Assembly: GCF_041296385.1 (NCBI RefSeq)
Contig: NW_027183509.1
Location: forward strand, 248,001-312,000
Length of the DNA stretch: 64,000 bases
Direction: 5' to 3'
From: Aphelocoma coerulescens
Lineage: Eukaryota > Chordata > Aves > Passeriformes > Corvidae
Within the stretch, counting starts at the first letter, position 1; each line of letters opens with the position of its first letter. The notes below the pieces were generated by a model that saw nothing but the letters and a program-made list of their open reading frames with translations, did not search any database and was not told the origin of the DNA. The translations under genes and the position numbers were made by a program. Positions 9,009 through 20,488 of the stretch are shown in pieces.

Positions 9009-10160
9009 TCAGGTCTGGGTGCTTGCTTCCTGGCTTCCACTTGCAGAGTCACTGGCTGGTGTGGTGGCATCAGCAGGCTTTGATGCGAGGTATGGCTTCA
9101 CGTTTTTTGCTGGAACCCACTTGATTCCTTCACCTGTGGAAACACATGCAAACCCCTTCCCCCACATTATAAGATTGTATGGTCCTTCTATTTTTCCTGA
9201 GTCTAGATTTTTAATCAAAACTGGGGGGCGCTCTTTCAGTTTTGCTTTTTTGTTGTTCAAAAAATGTCTATAAATGGGGGGATCAGGCTCTTCTGCAGAG
9301 CTATTCAAAAAATTGTAAACATACAAAGCCTTGTTCAACCTCCTTTGAGGTGTATCCTGGACTTCTCCCCCTCTCTGTTGATCTAAAATGCGTTTTAGGG
9401 TTTGATGTGTTCTTTTTAGGGTACTTTTTAGCAGTTGTTTAAGATACGGTGAGCAAATACCACTATCTCTTACAGCCCTTCTTAGTTCTTTAATTTCGTG
9501 AGTGGGGATGGGAACCCACGTTTTGGGACTGTCAGGCTGTTGGCTAGCTATCACAGGCTTAGCTAATAGACTTTCATCTTTACAGCTTTGGAGTCTTATT
9601 TCATGCCAATCTGTTAATTGAGAATAATCTGAGCACTTTGGAGGATTTTTTGATTCAGAAAGTAGCGCTAACAAACTCTCAGAACTCGTTTTCTCCTTAT
9701 GGGTTGCAAGATCCCAGCCGCTCGCTGGCGGGACTCTGGGGCTCATTGCAAACAAATCTGGCTGCTTTTCAGGGTTTCCTGGTGTTAGATTTAAAGCATC
9801 AGCTCGGGCAGAGCGGCTCTCCGTCTTCCCTGCCACTGGAGCTGCACCACTGCCCTCCGTTCCCCCCCTGTTTGCGGCTTGTGAGGCGAGGCTGAGCTGC
9901 GCGGAGGGATGTTGCTGGGCGGCGGTAGCCGAGGGATACAGCTGTGCGGTGCCGGAGGGCCCCGGCGGGGGCGGCGATGGCACTGCCGATCTCCGCGGTG
10001 GCGGGCGAGGAGGCGGGGGGGCCGCGAGCAACCGGCTCCGCGGCAGCGGGCGAGGGGGTGCGGGTGGCTCTATTGAAGGCGAGGTGAAAGCCGTGGGGGG
10101 CGGTGGCGGAGCTAGTTCCGTGAGCAGTGCTGTGGTTGGAGAAGTGTGAGCGTGCGTGGG
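9009..10160 (-). pseudogene. Capsid fragment fused in frame to integrase C-terminus (P1)
   Basis: An open frame of 383 codons continuing directly after the gag TAA in the same reading frame, with no ATG near its start (a TTG at 10031 is not credible). The upstream part is Pro-rich. A segment ending about 9447 (WVPIPTHEIKELRRAV, SPYLKQLLKS) resembles the start of a betaretroviral capsid with helix 1. From about 9443 the text is integrase: the last helix of the catalytic core (THQTLKRIL, RRLNKALYVYNFLN), then the SH3-like C-terminal domain (VLIKNLDSGKIEGPY, WVPAKNVKPYL). Everything between is deleted, and the catalytic acidic residues are gone. It ends 24 nt upstream of the GTG that opens the extended env frame (8984). 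It is reachable only by stop readthrough, if at all. Confidence 0.8.
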
Positions 10161-11525
10161 TTACGCCATCAGGTCAACGTGGCGGACTGTGATGGCCGCT
10201 GTCTGTGTGTCGGGGAGAGCGGGAGGTGGCAGGGCTGTCCCGTCGGCAGGAGACGATCCCGGGGCTGCGGGAGGCGGGAGGGCCGGCGTGGAGGCGGCGG
10301 GAGTATGTTGCGGTGGGGCCATGGCGAACGGTGGGCCAGTCGGCGGCTGGACCGCGGCGTGCTGCCGCTGGGAGTTTGCAGGCTGGGCTGGTGTGGCTGC
10401 CGGCGCGGCGGTGCCAGGAGACGGGGCTGGAGCAGCGGCAGGCACGGGAGAGGCAGCAGCCATCTGTGTAGGCGCTGCAGCGCCGGCACCAGGTGGCTGG
10501 CGGGGCTGGGGCGCTCCGTGTCCCACGGACGCGGACGGGACGTTGACCACCACCGGCGCCGTGTCGGTGGCGGCGAGGGGGACCTGGGGGGCTGGAAGAA
10601 GGGTCGCCGCCTGGCTTTGCGGGGGGCCGGCTATGATGGTGGCTACAGCCATAACAGGCGCGGCTAGGGGAGCGGTAGGACCCGTAGGTGGCTGGGGAGC
10701 AGCCGCTGGCCCCGCGGGGCTATCGGCGGGGGGCGGGGCCGCGAAGGCGCTGGCGGACGGGGTGGGAGGAGCGAGGGACGGGGCCGCGAAGACGCTGGAG
10801 CCGAGGGCGGGGACCGCGGGAGCCGGGGCAGCAGGGAGGAACGGGATGGGGGGGGCGGGGATGGGGGGAGCGGTGGAGGGGGTCGTAGGGTCCGGTGGGA
10901 CAGGGGTGACGGCTGCCAGGACAGCGGGGGCGGGGGGCGGGGCGGCACGAGTCAGTCGGACCGCGGCTACCGGAGCCGCGAGAGGCGGGACAGCAGGGAC
11001 TAACGGGACCGTGGGGGTGGAGATGACGGGGGCGGTGGGGGGGGCGGTGGAGTCCGGTGGGGCAGGGGTGACCGGTGCAGGGACCGCGGGGGGGTGGGGC
11101 GGGGCGGCACGAGACAGCTGGACCGCGGGTACCGGAGCCGTGAGGTCCGGCGGCGGGGCGGGGGCCGTGCCCGGTTGCAGGCTCGCGGCGGCAAGGGGCG
11201 GGCTCGCAGCAGGAGCGGGACCCGGCGAGGTGGCTGCTGCGGGCGGCGCCTTCGCAGCAAACAGCTCCACGAGCGCTCTGCAAGCCGGGACCAGCTCCGC
11301 GGCAGCCCAATCCCGGCGGGAGATATTATTAAAGAGTTTAACCCGAACTGTGTCCCAGAAGTCTCTTGTAAAGACGGCTGAACGGTCAGCATTTGGGAAA
11401 TTAATCAGAGTCCATTCTAAGAGGTTTTTTAGCTCCTGTTTAGGTAATTGACTTGGACCGGAGCTTAGTAAGTACTTAAGTTGTTTATAGAGATGTCTGT
11501 CATGGGCAGAGTGAGTTTGTCCCAT
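10161..11525 (-). CDS. gag: Truncated Gag: matrix plus long Pro/Ala-rich region (P1)
   Basis: 454 codons from the ATG at 11525 to a TAA (10161-10163). Residues 1-92 look like a betaretroviral matrix domain: MGQT myristoylation start, helical KQELKNLLEWTLINFPN, then FTRDFWDTVRVKLFNN and the C-terminal helix. Residues 93-454 are almost entirely Pro, Ala, Thr and Val and GC-rich in DNA. Within them VPAVQLSRAAPP (132-143) and VAAVRLTRAAPP (186-197) start two copies of a 54-residue repeat. PTAP, the Tsg101-binding late motif, occurs at 163-166 and 283-286. No capsid or nucleocapsid precedes the stop, so the product could not assemble a normal particle. Confidence 0.88.
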   Translation of the reverse strand: MGQTHSAHDRHLYKQLKYLLSSGPSQLPKQELKNLLEWTLINFPNADRSAVFTRDFWDTVRVKLFNNISRRDWAAAELVPACRALVELFAAKAPPAAATSPGPAPAASPPLAAASLQPGTAPAPPPDLTAPVPAVQLSRAAPPHPPAVPAPVTPAPPDSTAPPTAPVISTPTVPLVPAVPPLAAPVAAVRLTRAAPPPAPAVLAAVTPVPPDPTTPSTAPPIPAPPIPFLPAAPAPAVPALGSSVFAAPSLAPPTPSASAFAAPPPADSPAGPAAAPQPPTGPTAPLAAPVMAVATIIAGPPQSQAATLLPAPQVPLAATDTAPVVVNVPSASVGHGAPQPRQPPGAGAAAPTQMAAASPVPAAAPAPSPGTAAPAATPAQPANSQRQHAAVQPPTGPPFAMAPPQHTPAASTPALPPPAAPGSSPADGTALPPPALPDTQTAAITVRHVDLMA

Positions 11526-12145
11526 TATTGACCAGTATGATACTCACCTAGATGTCGCAGGGGGCAGGGTCCTTAATCAGAAGTCCGTCGTGGGGGGCTG
11601 GCCAGGCTCTCCACACGGCGCTCAGGACGCTGCTGTCGGGTCCCTCCTCAGAGCTCCGGTTTCAGGCGTCGCTTGGCAACGGCTTTCCGTGCTCGGGACC
11701 TCGCAGGTGTCTCCACTCAGAGCTCCAGCGCGGGCGGTGCTGAGCAATACCCGCCTGTGCTCGGGCGCGCGGCTGGATCCCTCCTAAGAGCTCCGGTCTG
11801 CACTGCTTAGCAGCGTGTCCGTGCTCGAGGGGTACCACGGCAAACTTCCTCAAAGAGCTCCAGGTAACCGCTGCGCAGCAGTGGCCGTCTGTGCTCGAGG
11901 ACTGCCAGGCAATTTCCTCCCTCCGAGAGCTCCAGGTAATTGCTACGAAGTAACGGCTCCCCGTGCTCGAGGGCTGCCTCAGCAGAGTTATAGAGCTCCG
12001 GCTTTTACGCTGCACAGCAACGGTATGCCGTGCTCACGACACGTTCCAGGTGGCTATAACTGGTCTTTTAGTTACCGTCCATGGCGAAGTCTCTCACAGG
12101 TGGAAGAAGCTGAATCAGGCCTTCACTCACGTTTGGGCGCCAGTT
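11526..12145 (-). other. 5' leader of P1
   Basis: Appears identical to the P0 leader: the six degenerate ~68-bp repeats lie at about 11651-12050, the splice donor at 11542-11550 and the primer site at 12126-12142. Confidence 0.8.
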
Positions 12146-12977
12146 TGTCGAAATTGATGGCGATGATGGTGATGAGGGTGTGGGTTCGGTCGGGCCCGGC
12201 TGGAGATGGACGGCGACGAGAGATCTCTATAAGCAGGTCTTTGGAGCATGCAGTTTATTGCAGAGGGCGTGGGTACAGGGGCACTGCTTAGAGCTGCCAG
12301 CTGCAGCTCCAAGCAGGCCCAAGGTGTAAGAGAGGGAGAGAGAGTGAGCGAGAGAGCTAGAGCAAGAGGCTGAGAGCTAAGAGTGTAAAGAGCAAGAGAG
12401 ACAAACTAAGAGGAGAGCTGAATTAAGAGGAAGAAGAAGAGCAAGAGAGTTACTAAGAGAGCTACTAAGAGGAGAAGAGCATTACTAAGAGAGCTACTAA
12501 GAGAGTTACTAAGAGCGTTACTAAGAGGAGAAGAGCATTACTAAGAGGAGAGGAGTTAAGAGAGCGAGGAGCTTGTTACAATACAATAAATCATCTTCTG
12601 TAGTGAATATTCTAATTCTCAGTAGCCAATCTAATACAAGGTACAAATCCTATAGCATTTACATACAGCCTATAAGAGTTCTTACATTACCATAGAGTGT
12701 TACATTTTAACTTCTAAAAACTACTCTTTGGACCCCTTCTGCTGAGCTAGTAGGGTCTGCTCTGACCCTTGGACCTGTCTGCAAGCAGAGGGTATTGTTC
12801 AATCAAGAGGGGATTACCTTCAGCCGGCTATACCATTGTTTTCCAGTTGTTCAGTAACTAAGACTCTATATCTCAAAGATGGCCTTCATTTCGATGTCGC
12901 TCACAGTTTTCATATTCCCAGAATCTTTTGTTAGGCAATCATATTTATAAGGCTTTCCTGTTTCATCTTCCCCAACA
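12146..12977 (-). mobile_element. LTR L4: 5' LTR of P1
   Basis: Adjoins the P1 primer site on its low side and ACAAA of U3 on its high side. It has C at the C/T site (offset +68). It is the start of the second HOR copy. Confidence 0.93.
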
Positions 12978-15250
12978 ACAAAGGCTCTCCTGGGAGCCAC
13001 GGGTCACAAAGCACCGTGGGCTCTGTGCAGCCCCGCTGTGTCACAATGGCCGCTGGCTTCCACGAGCCCCCGCAGTGTCCCAGTGGGCCCCGTGGCTTTA
13101 GGAGTGGGTGGCTGGGAGTTGGTGCCAGCGGCTGGGGGAGCAGCAGCAGGGACTGTGTGTGGACAGTGCCATGGCCACTTGTGTGGCCACTGGTGTCTCT
13201 GTGCCAGGCACAGCCGTGGTGTGTAACACCGGCTCTGGGTCCTTTGGCTGTGCAGGTGGCAGTCACGGCCTGGAGCAGGGCTGCTCCCGGGGGACAGCCT
13301 GGGGCAGGAGGCTGCTGGAGATTCATTCCCCACACTCCTTGTCATGAGGTGCTCAGAGTGATTGGAAAGGCTGTTGGCAGCAGGCAGTTCTCTGGGTTCA
13401 AGCTGTGGAGCTGTCAGCGGGAATGCAAAGGCCAAGCTGGTGAGCCTTTTGTCCTGGTGCCTTTAGTGTGTGAGCAGTCCCTGGTGCCGTTGTCTTTGGA
13501 TCCTGAGTGTGGGAGAGGCAAGGCTTAGGATGGTGCGTAGAGCTGAGAAGGAAAGTGCCGAGAGCAGCGTGTGTGCTGCTGCTTTGAGGGGTGCAGTTGA
13601 AGTTGTAGGCAGCAAGAGCTTTCTCAGCTGGCCCTTTTGTGAGCTCTGCTTTTGCCAGATGACTTCCATCTTACCCTCTTACCATCTTAGCCTCTCATTT
13701 TTGCATATCCCAAACCCCCTTCCAAACATCCAGCAGCTGCTTGTAAAGAAGAAGTCCTAGAACAAAAAGCCAGTGCTGCCTTTCATAGCCCCTTTGCTGT
13801 CTATGAAGTAGAGGAAAGAAGCTAGTGAGACGCACTTTCTTTCTCAACTCCATAGAGCGCATCCTTCTCTCAAGGTGGCAGAGTCCTTGGCGGAAGTGAA
13901 GCATCTGCAGCTGCAGTTCAGACTGAGAGATGTGCCAGGACAGGAAACATTTGCTGACCTTCCCTGTTCCCTGTGCAACATGATTCTCGCATCCCAGTCA
14001 CTTTCACACACCTTCGGTATCCCTGAGTCCAAGCAGCTAAAGCTCACAGAGACAGAAGTGTCAGGAAGGAAAACGTTGCAAAAGCACCCCCTTCTCTTAT
14101 CAGCATATAAATTGTGCACAACAGGCTGCGGCACCGAACCTTCCTTCTCAGATAGACATGCCATCACACTTTTCACTCTTGCAGCTCGGTTGAAAAGCTC
14201 CAGCAGCTGCTCCCGCAATAGCAAAAGGTTCTAGAAGTGAAAGCCAGTTTGGGGCTGCACCTTCTCCTTGCCGCATGTAAGCCACACCAAACTCCCTGAT
14301 GCACTCTGTCCTCCCCTTCTCAAAGGAGTAGACGGTGGCATCAGGACACACCTGTGTCCCAGCAGCTGGGTGCCCAGCCGGGAGCAGGAGCAGGGCTGGG
14401 GCTGCTCCCAAAGTTGCCCCGCCCCAATGCCAGAGCCGGACATATGCTGAGGGGGGGCTGGATCAGGCTTTATTGTCCAGCTGCATGCCAGGAGTGAGCA
14501 CAAAATCTACCTGCATTCTCTGCAGCATGCCATCCTGGAGCAGAGCCATTGCCAAAGGAAGCCGTGAGCCCGTGCCAAGCCAGTGCCGGAGTGGGATCCT
14601 AGCAGCACCTGTGGAAGCCGGGAGAGAGGAGCCCACCTGGAGCAGGTTCGTGCAGGATTAATCATCCCGTGGCTTCCCACCAGGGTCCTGTTGCTTCCAA
14701 AAGGCCCCACAGCGTCACTGTGGCCCCTCGGTTCCACCAGGTTCCATAGCGTCACTGTGGTGCCCAGGGTTCCGTCAGCTTCGCCAGCATCCCCACGGTC
14801 TGCAGAGCTCCCCGAGCTTCTGTGGTGTCACAGTGGAGGCAGGGTTGCATCAGGTTCCATAGCATCAGCACGGTCTCCAGGGCTCCCAGAGGTTCTGTGG
14901 TGTCACAGTGGAGGCAGGGTTGCATCAGGTTCCATAGCATCACCACAGTCTCCAGGGCTCCCTGAGCTTCTGTGGTGTCACAGTGGAGGCAGGGTTGCAT
15001 CAGGTTCCATAGCATCAGCACGGTCTCCAGGGCTCCCAGAGGTTCTGTGGTGTCACAGAGGAGGCAGGGTTGCATCAGGTTCCATAGCATCAGCACGGTC
15101 TCCAGGGCTCCAAGAGCTTCTGTGGTGTCACAGAGGAGGCAGGGTTGCATCAGGTTCAATAGCATCAGCACGGTCTCCAGGGCTCCCCTGAGCTTCTGTG
15201 GTGGTGTCACAGAGGAGCCAGGCTTCCTTGTAGTTCCCCAGCATCACAAA
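12978..15250. repeat. Satellite unit U3
   Basis: LTR-bearing type at all four diagnostic sites. Minisatellite 14818-15193, five copies. Confidence 0.92.
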
Positions 15251-16082
15251 TGTCGAAATTGATGGCGATGATGGTGATGAGGGTGTGGGTTCGGTCGGGC
15301 CCGGCTGGAGATGGACGGCGACGAGAGATCTCTATAAGCAGGTCTTTGGAGCATGCAGTTTATTGCAGAGGGCGTGGGTACAGGGGCACTGCTTAGAGCT
15401 GCCAGCTGCAGCTCCAAGCAGGCCCAAGGTGTAAGAGAGGGAGAGAGAGTGAGCGAGAGAGCTAGAGCAAGAGGCTGAGAGCTAAGAGTGTAAAGAGCAA
15501 GAGAGACAAACTAAGAGGAGAGCTGAATTAAGAGGAAGAAGAAGAGCAAGAGAGTTACTAAGAGAGCTACTAAGAGGAGAAGAGCATTACTAAGAGAGCT
15601 ACTAAGAGAGTTACTAAGAGCGTTACTAAGAGGAGAAGAGCATTACTAAGAGGAGAGGAGTTAAGAGAGCGAGGAGCTTGTTACAATACAATAAATCATC
15701 TTCTGTAGTGAATATTCTAATTCTCAGTAGCCAATCTAATACAAGGTACAAATCCTATAGCATTTACATACAGCCTATAAGAGTTCTTACATTACCATAG
15801 AGTGTTACATTTTAACTTCTAAAAACTACTCTTTGGACCCCTTCTGCTGAGCTAGTAGGGTCTGCTCTGACCCTTGGACCTGTCTGCAAGCAGAGGGTAT
15901 TGTTCAATCAAGAGGGGATTACCTTCAGCCGGCTATACCATTGTTTTCCAGTTGTTCAGTAACTAAGACTCTATATCTCAAAGATGGCCTTCATTTCGAT
16001 GTCGCTCACAGTTTTCATATTCCCAGAATCTTTTGTTAGGCAATCATATTTATAAGGCTTTCCTGTTTCATCTTCCCCAACA
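15251..16082 (-). mobile_element. Solo LTR L5
   Basis: Equivalent of L2 in HOR copy 2; ACAAA on both sides (15246-15250 and 16083-16087). Confidence 0.93.
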
Positions 16083-18355
16083 ACAAAGGCTCTCCTGGGA
16101 GCCACGGGTCACAAAGCACCGTGGGCTCTGTGCAGCCCCGCTGTGTCACAATGGCCGCTGGCTTCCACGAGCCCCCGCAGTGTCCCAGTGGGCCCCGTGG
16201 CTTTAGGAGTGGGTGGCTGGGAGTTGGTGCCAGCGGCTGGGGGAGCAGCAGCAGGGACTGTGTGTGGACAGTGCCATGGCCACTTGTGTGGCCACTGGTG
16301 TCTCTGTGCCAGGCACAGCCGTGGTGTGTAACACCGGCTCTGGGTCCTTTGGCTGTGCAGGTGGCAGTCACGGCCTGGAGCAGGGCTGCTCCCGGGGGAC
16401 AGCCTGGGGCAGGAGGCTGCTGGAGATTCATTCCCCACACTCCTTGTCATGAGGTGCTCAGAGTGATTGGAAAGGCTGTTGGCAGCAGGCAGTTCTCTGG
16501 GTTCAAGCTGTGGAGCTGTCAGCGGGAATGCAAAGGCCAAGCTGGTGAGCCTTTTGTCCTGGTGCCTTTAGTGTGTGAGCAGTCCCTGGTGCCGTTGTCT
16601 TTGGATCCTGAGTGTGGGAGAGGCAAGGCTTAGGATGGTGCGTAGAGCTGAGAAGGAAAGTGCCGAGAGCAGCGTGTGTGCTGCTGCTTTGAGGGGTGCA
16701 GTTGAAGTTGTAGGCAGCAAGAGCTTTCTCAGCTGGCCCTTTTGTGAGCTCTGCTTTTGCCAGATGACTTCCATCTTACCCTCTTACCATCTTAGCCTCT
16801 CATTTTTGCATATCCCAAACCCCCTTCCAAACATCCAGCAGCTGCTTGTAAAGAAGAAGTCCTAGAACAAAAAGCCAGTGCTGCCTTTCATAGCCCCTTT
16901 GCTGTCTATGAAGTAGAGGAAAGAAGCTAGTGAGACGCACTTTCTTTCTCAACTCCATAGAGCGCATCCTTCTCTCAAGGTGGCAGAGTCCTTGGCGGAA
17001 GTGAAGCATCTGCAGCTGCAGTTCAGACTGAGAGATGTGCCAGGACAGGAAACATTTGCTGACCTTCCCTGTTCCCTGTGCAACATGATTCTCGCATCCC
17101 AGTCACTTTCACACACCTTCGGTATCCCTGAGTCCAAGCAGCTAAAGCTCACAGAGACAGAAGTGTCAGGAAGGAAAACGTTGCAAAAGCACCCCCTTCT
17201 CTTATCAGCATATAAATTGTGCACAACAGGCTGCGGCACCGAACCTTCCTTCTCAGATAGACATGCCATCACACTTTTCACTCTTGCAGCTCGGTTGAAA
17301 AGCTCCAGCAGCTGCTCCCGCAATAGCAAAAGGTTCTAGAAGTGAAAGCCAGTTTGGGGCTGCACCTTCTCCTTGCCGCATGTAAGCCACACCAAACTCC
17401 CTGATGCACTCTGTCCTCCCCTTCTCAAAGGAGTAGACGGTGGCATCAGGACACACCTGTGTCCCAGCAGCTGGGTGCCCAGCCGGGAGCAGGAGCAGGG
17501 CTGGGGCTGCTCCCAAAGTTGCCCCGCCCCAATGCCAGAGCCGGACATATGCTGAGGGGGGGCTGGATCAGGCTTTATTGTCCAGCTGCATGCCAGGAGT
17601 GAGCACAAAATCTACCTGCATTCTCTGCAGCATGCCATCCTGGAGCAGAGCCATTGCCAAAGGAAGCCGTGAGCCCGTGCCAAGCCAGTGCCGGAGTGGG
17701 ATCCTAGCAGCACCTGTGGAAGCCGGGAGAGAGGAGCCCACCTGGAGCAGGTTCGTGCAGGATTAATCATCCCGTGGCTTCCCACCAGGGTCCTGTTGCT
17801 TCCAAAAGGCCCCACAGCGTCACTGTGGCCCCTCGGTTCCACCAGGTTCCATAGCGTCACTGTGGTGCCCAGGGTTCCGTCAGCTTCGCCAGCATCCCCA
17901 CGGTCTGCAGAGCTCCCCGAGCTTCTGTGGTGTCACAGTGGAGGCAGGGTTGCATCAGGTTCCATAGCATCAGCACGGTCTCCAGGGCTCCCAGAGGTTC
18001 TGTGGTGTCACAGTGGAGGCAGGGTTGCATCAGGTTCCATAGCATCACCACAGTCTCCAGGGCTCCCTGAGCTTCTGTGGTGTCACAGTGGAGGCAGGGT
18101 TGCATCAGGTTCCATAGCATCAGCACGGTCTCCAGGGCTCCCAGAGGTTCTGTGGTGTCACAGAGGAGGCAGGGTTGCATCAGGTTCCATAGCATCAGCA
18201 CGGTCTCCAGGGCTCCAAGAGCTTCTGTGGTGTCACAGAGGAGGCAGGGTTGCATCAGGTTCAATAGCATCAGCACGGTCTCCAGGGCTCCCCTGAGCTT
18301 CTGTGGTGGTGTCACAGAGGAGCCAGGCTTCCTTGTAGTTCCCCAGCATCACAAA
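16083..18355. repeat. Satellite unit U4
   Basis: Five minisatellite copies (17923-18298). Unlike its HOR counterpart U2 it has C at 17818, so U2 and U4 are not identical. Confidence 0.92.
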
Positions 18356-19187
18356 TGTCGAAATTGATGGCGATGATGGTGATGAGGGTGTGGGTTCGGT
18401 CGGGCCCGGCTGGAGATGGACGGCGACGAGAGATCTCTATAAGCAGGTCTTTGGAGCATGCAGTTTATTGCAGAGGGCGTGGGTACAGGGGCACTGCTTA
18501 GAGCTGCCAGCTGCAGCTCCAAGCAGGCCCAAGGTGTAAGAGAGGGAGAGAGAGTGAGCGAGAGAGCTAGAGCAAGAGGCTGAGAGCTAAGAGTGTAAAG
18601 AGCAAGAGAGACAAACTAAGAGGAGAGCTGAATTAAGAGGAAGAAGAAGAGCAAGAGAGTTACTAAGAGAGCTACTAAGAGGAGAAGAGCATTACTAAGA
18701 GAGCTACTAAGAGAGTTACTAAGAGCGTTACTAAGAGGAGAAGAGCATTACTAAGAGGAGAGGAGTTAAGAGAGCGAGGAGCTTGTTACAATACAATAAA
18801 TCATCTTCTGTAGTGAATATTCTAATTCTCAGTAGCCAATCTAATACAAGGTACAAATCCTATAGCATTTACATACAGCCTATAAGAGTTCTTACATTAC
18901 CATAGAGTGTTACATTTTAACTTCTAAAAACTACTCTTTGGACCCCTTCTGCTGAGCTAGTAGGGTCTGCTCTGACCCTTGGACCTGTCTGCAAGCAGAG
19001 GGTATTGTTCAATCAAGAGGGGATTACCTTCAGCCGGCTATACCATTGTTTTCCAGTTGTTCAGTAACTAAGACTCTATATCTCAAAGATGGCCTTCATT
19101 TCGATGTCGCTCACAGTTTTCATATTCCCAGAATCTTTTGTTAGGCAATCATATTTATAAGGCTTTCCTGTTTCATCTTCCCCAACA
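18356..19187 (-). mobile_element. LTR L6: 3' LTR of P2
   Basis: Has C at the C/T site while its partner L7 has T, the only LTR pair difference noticed for P2. Confidence 0.93.
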
Positions 19188-20434
19188 TCTCCCCCGTTCT
19201 GATGAACAACTAAGATATTAGATACAGTCCTACTCGTTATTTTTTGCACACACTGAAGCATACAAGGTACTGCTACTAAAACTATAATTATTACTACTAG
19301 AATAATCAAGCCTATTTTACAGAGTTCCCTTAGCCAAGGTGCAAAGCTCCAATCATCAAACAAACTGTCCAGCCAAGACGGGTCATCTGTTCTAATTTGG
19401 TTAGCTAGATCCTTTAGGTTTTGTAGCTGTTTGTGAATGGAAACAGAATGATCGGATAAGTTCATACAGCATAATCCTTCAAAATCTTCACAGCCGTGCC
19501 CATGTGCTAATAAAAGATAATCAACGGCAGCTCTATTTTGTAAAGTGGCATGTCTGACTGCCTCTTCATCGGTTAACAGATCACTGATCATAGTAGAGGT
19601 GGCATTTACCTCCTTGCTGAGCCAACATCCCAACTTGTTTAACTGTTTTAAAGCAATTGAGGAGCTTAACTGAGGTAGAAAAATGCTTGCAACAATTGAT
19701 TTTCCAGAGTTCCAAGGGTGGAAGTCACTATCACAGTCACTATCGTACTGATGTCCCCAGGAAGATCTGATCTTTCTGCTTTTCTTTTTGATTACCTCTT
19801 TGACACTGGGAGCAATAATTGTAAGTTGTCCCAGAGCACAAGGGCCACCATCTATTTTTGAAGGTATACCTTGCCAGGCCCTGTCTCCACAGATGAGCCA
19901 AATTCCTCTGGGGAATCGAATAGGAAGTTTGCTAAAACGATCTGCATGAGGTTCGTCATATATAAGAAGCTTAACTTGACTACACCAAGAAGTTACATTG
20001 CTATAAGCTGGGTGATATGGGGTAACATTTAAATGGGGACCGTTTTCTCCTTGAAAGTGAAAGAAATAGCAGGTATCCATAGTTAACGAACCTAGGATTT
20101 CTAGCTCTTGAAGGTCAGATTTATCAATTTTAGAATTATCAATATAAGTTTGGTGTCTATGGCTGGGAGTTGGAGATACATGATGATCGTCATATGGCCA
20201 ATACTTATCAAGAGTAATATTATCAAAACCTTCTGGAAGAGGTACTCCAACTAAACAGGTTGAAAAAGGTTTGTCAGGGCTTGTGTCAGATAGACAGATG
20301 GTATCGGAGCCTGCGGATTTGGCTAAAGCAACCCAGACATTTGTCTTTGGTTGATTCACAGGTAAAGCTTCACTACAAAAACTAAAACAAAAGAATAAAA
20401 GCAACATGCACGCGCGCAAATGAGAAAACTCCAT
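19076..20434 (-). CDS. env: Envelope glycoprotein (P2)
   Basis: 452 residues from the ATG at 20434, predicted protein identical to the P1 env. Last 36 codons plus stop are in L6. Confidence 0.93.
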   Translation of the reverse strand: MEFSHLRACMLLLFFCFSFCSEALPVNQPKTNVWVALAKSAGSDTICLSDTSPDKPFSTCLVGVPLPEGFDNITLDKYWPYDDHHVSPTPSHRHQTYIDNSKIDKSDLQELEILGSLTMDTCYFFHFQGENGPHLNVTPYHPAYSNVTSWCSQVKLLIYDEPHADRFSKLPIRFPRGIWLICGDRAWQGIPSKIDGGPCALGQLTIIAPSVKEVIKKKSRKIRSSWGHQYDSDCDSDFHPWNSGKSIVASIFLPQLSSSIALKQLNKLGCWLSKEVNATSTMISDLLTDEEAVRHATLQNRAAVDYLLLAHGHGCEDFEGLCCMNLSDHSVSIHKQLQNLKDLANQIRTDDPSWLDSLFDDWSFAPWLRELCKIGLIILVVIIIVLVAVPCMLQCVQKITSRTVSNILVVHQNGGDVGEDETGKPYKYDCLTKDSGNMKTVSDIEMKAIFEI

Positions 20435-20488
20435 TCTTTTCTTGAGCTGTTTTTGGCAGATCACTTTCTTCTGGTGATTCTGCGCAGT

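Larger units (their letters stand above)
666..12145. repeat. Higher-order repeat copy 1 (11,480 bp)
   Basis: LTR, U1, solo LTR, U2, 3' LTR and provirus interior. The same order restarts at 12146, 23644 and 35124. Positions 12-665 match 11492-12145, so the array continues to the left of the window. Confidence 0.93.
6876..12977 (-). mobile_element. Provirus P1: defective ERVK-like endogenous retrovirus
   Basis: A 6,102-bp provirus with two complete LTRs and ACAAA repeated outside both ends (6871-6875 and 12978-12982). Order in transcription (right to left): 5' LTR, primer site, leader, gag, stop codon, capsid/integrase remnant, env, polypurine tract, 3' LTR. Most of capsid, all nucleocapsid, protease, reverse transcriptase and RNase H, and the front of integrase are missing. 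Gag/integrase and the primer are betaretrovirus-like while env is alpharetrovirus-like, a mosaic. It cannot retrotranspose on its own. Confidence 0.92.

Noticed and set aside
9009..10031. Independent 340-codon gene starting at 10031
   Set aside because: The start is TTG, and the frame is open further back to the gag stop. Its content is a capsid and integrase remnant, so it was listed as a pseudogene.
10156..11451. Plus-strand open frame of 431-437 codons opposite gag
   Set aside because: Starts at GTG, is composed of Gly/Ala/Arg runs and is a shadow of the GC-rich gag Pro/Ala region. The family signal (matrix domain, ATG, leader, primer site) is on the minus strand.
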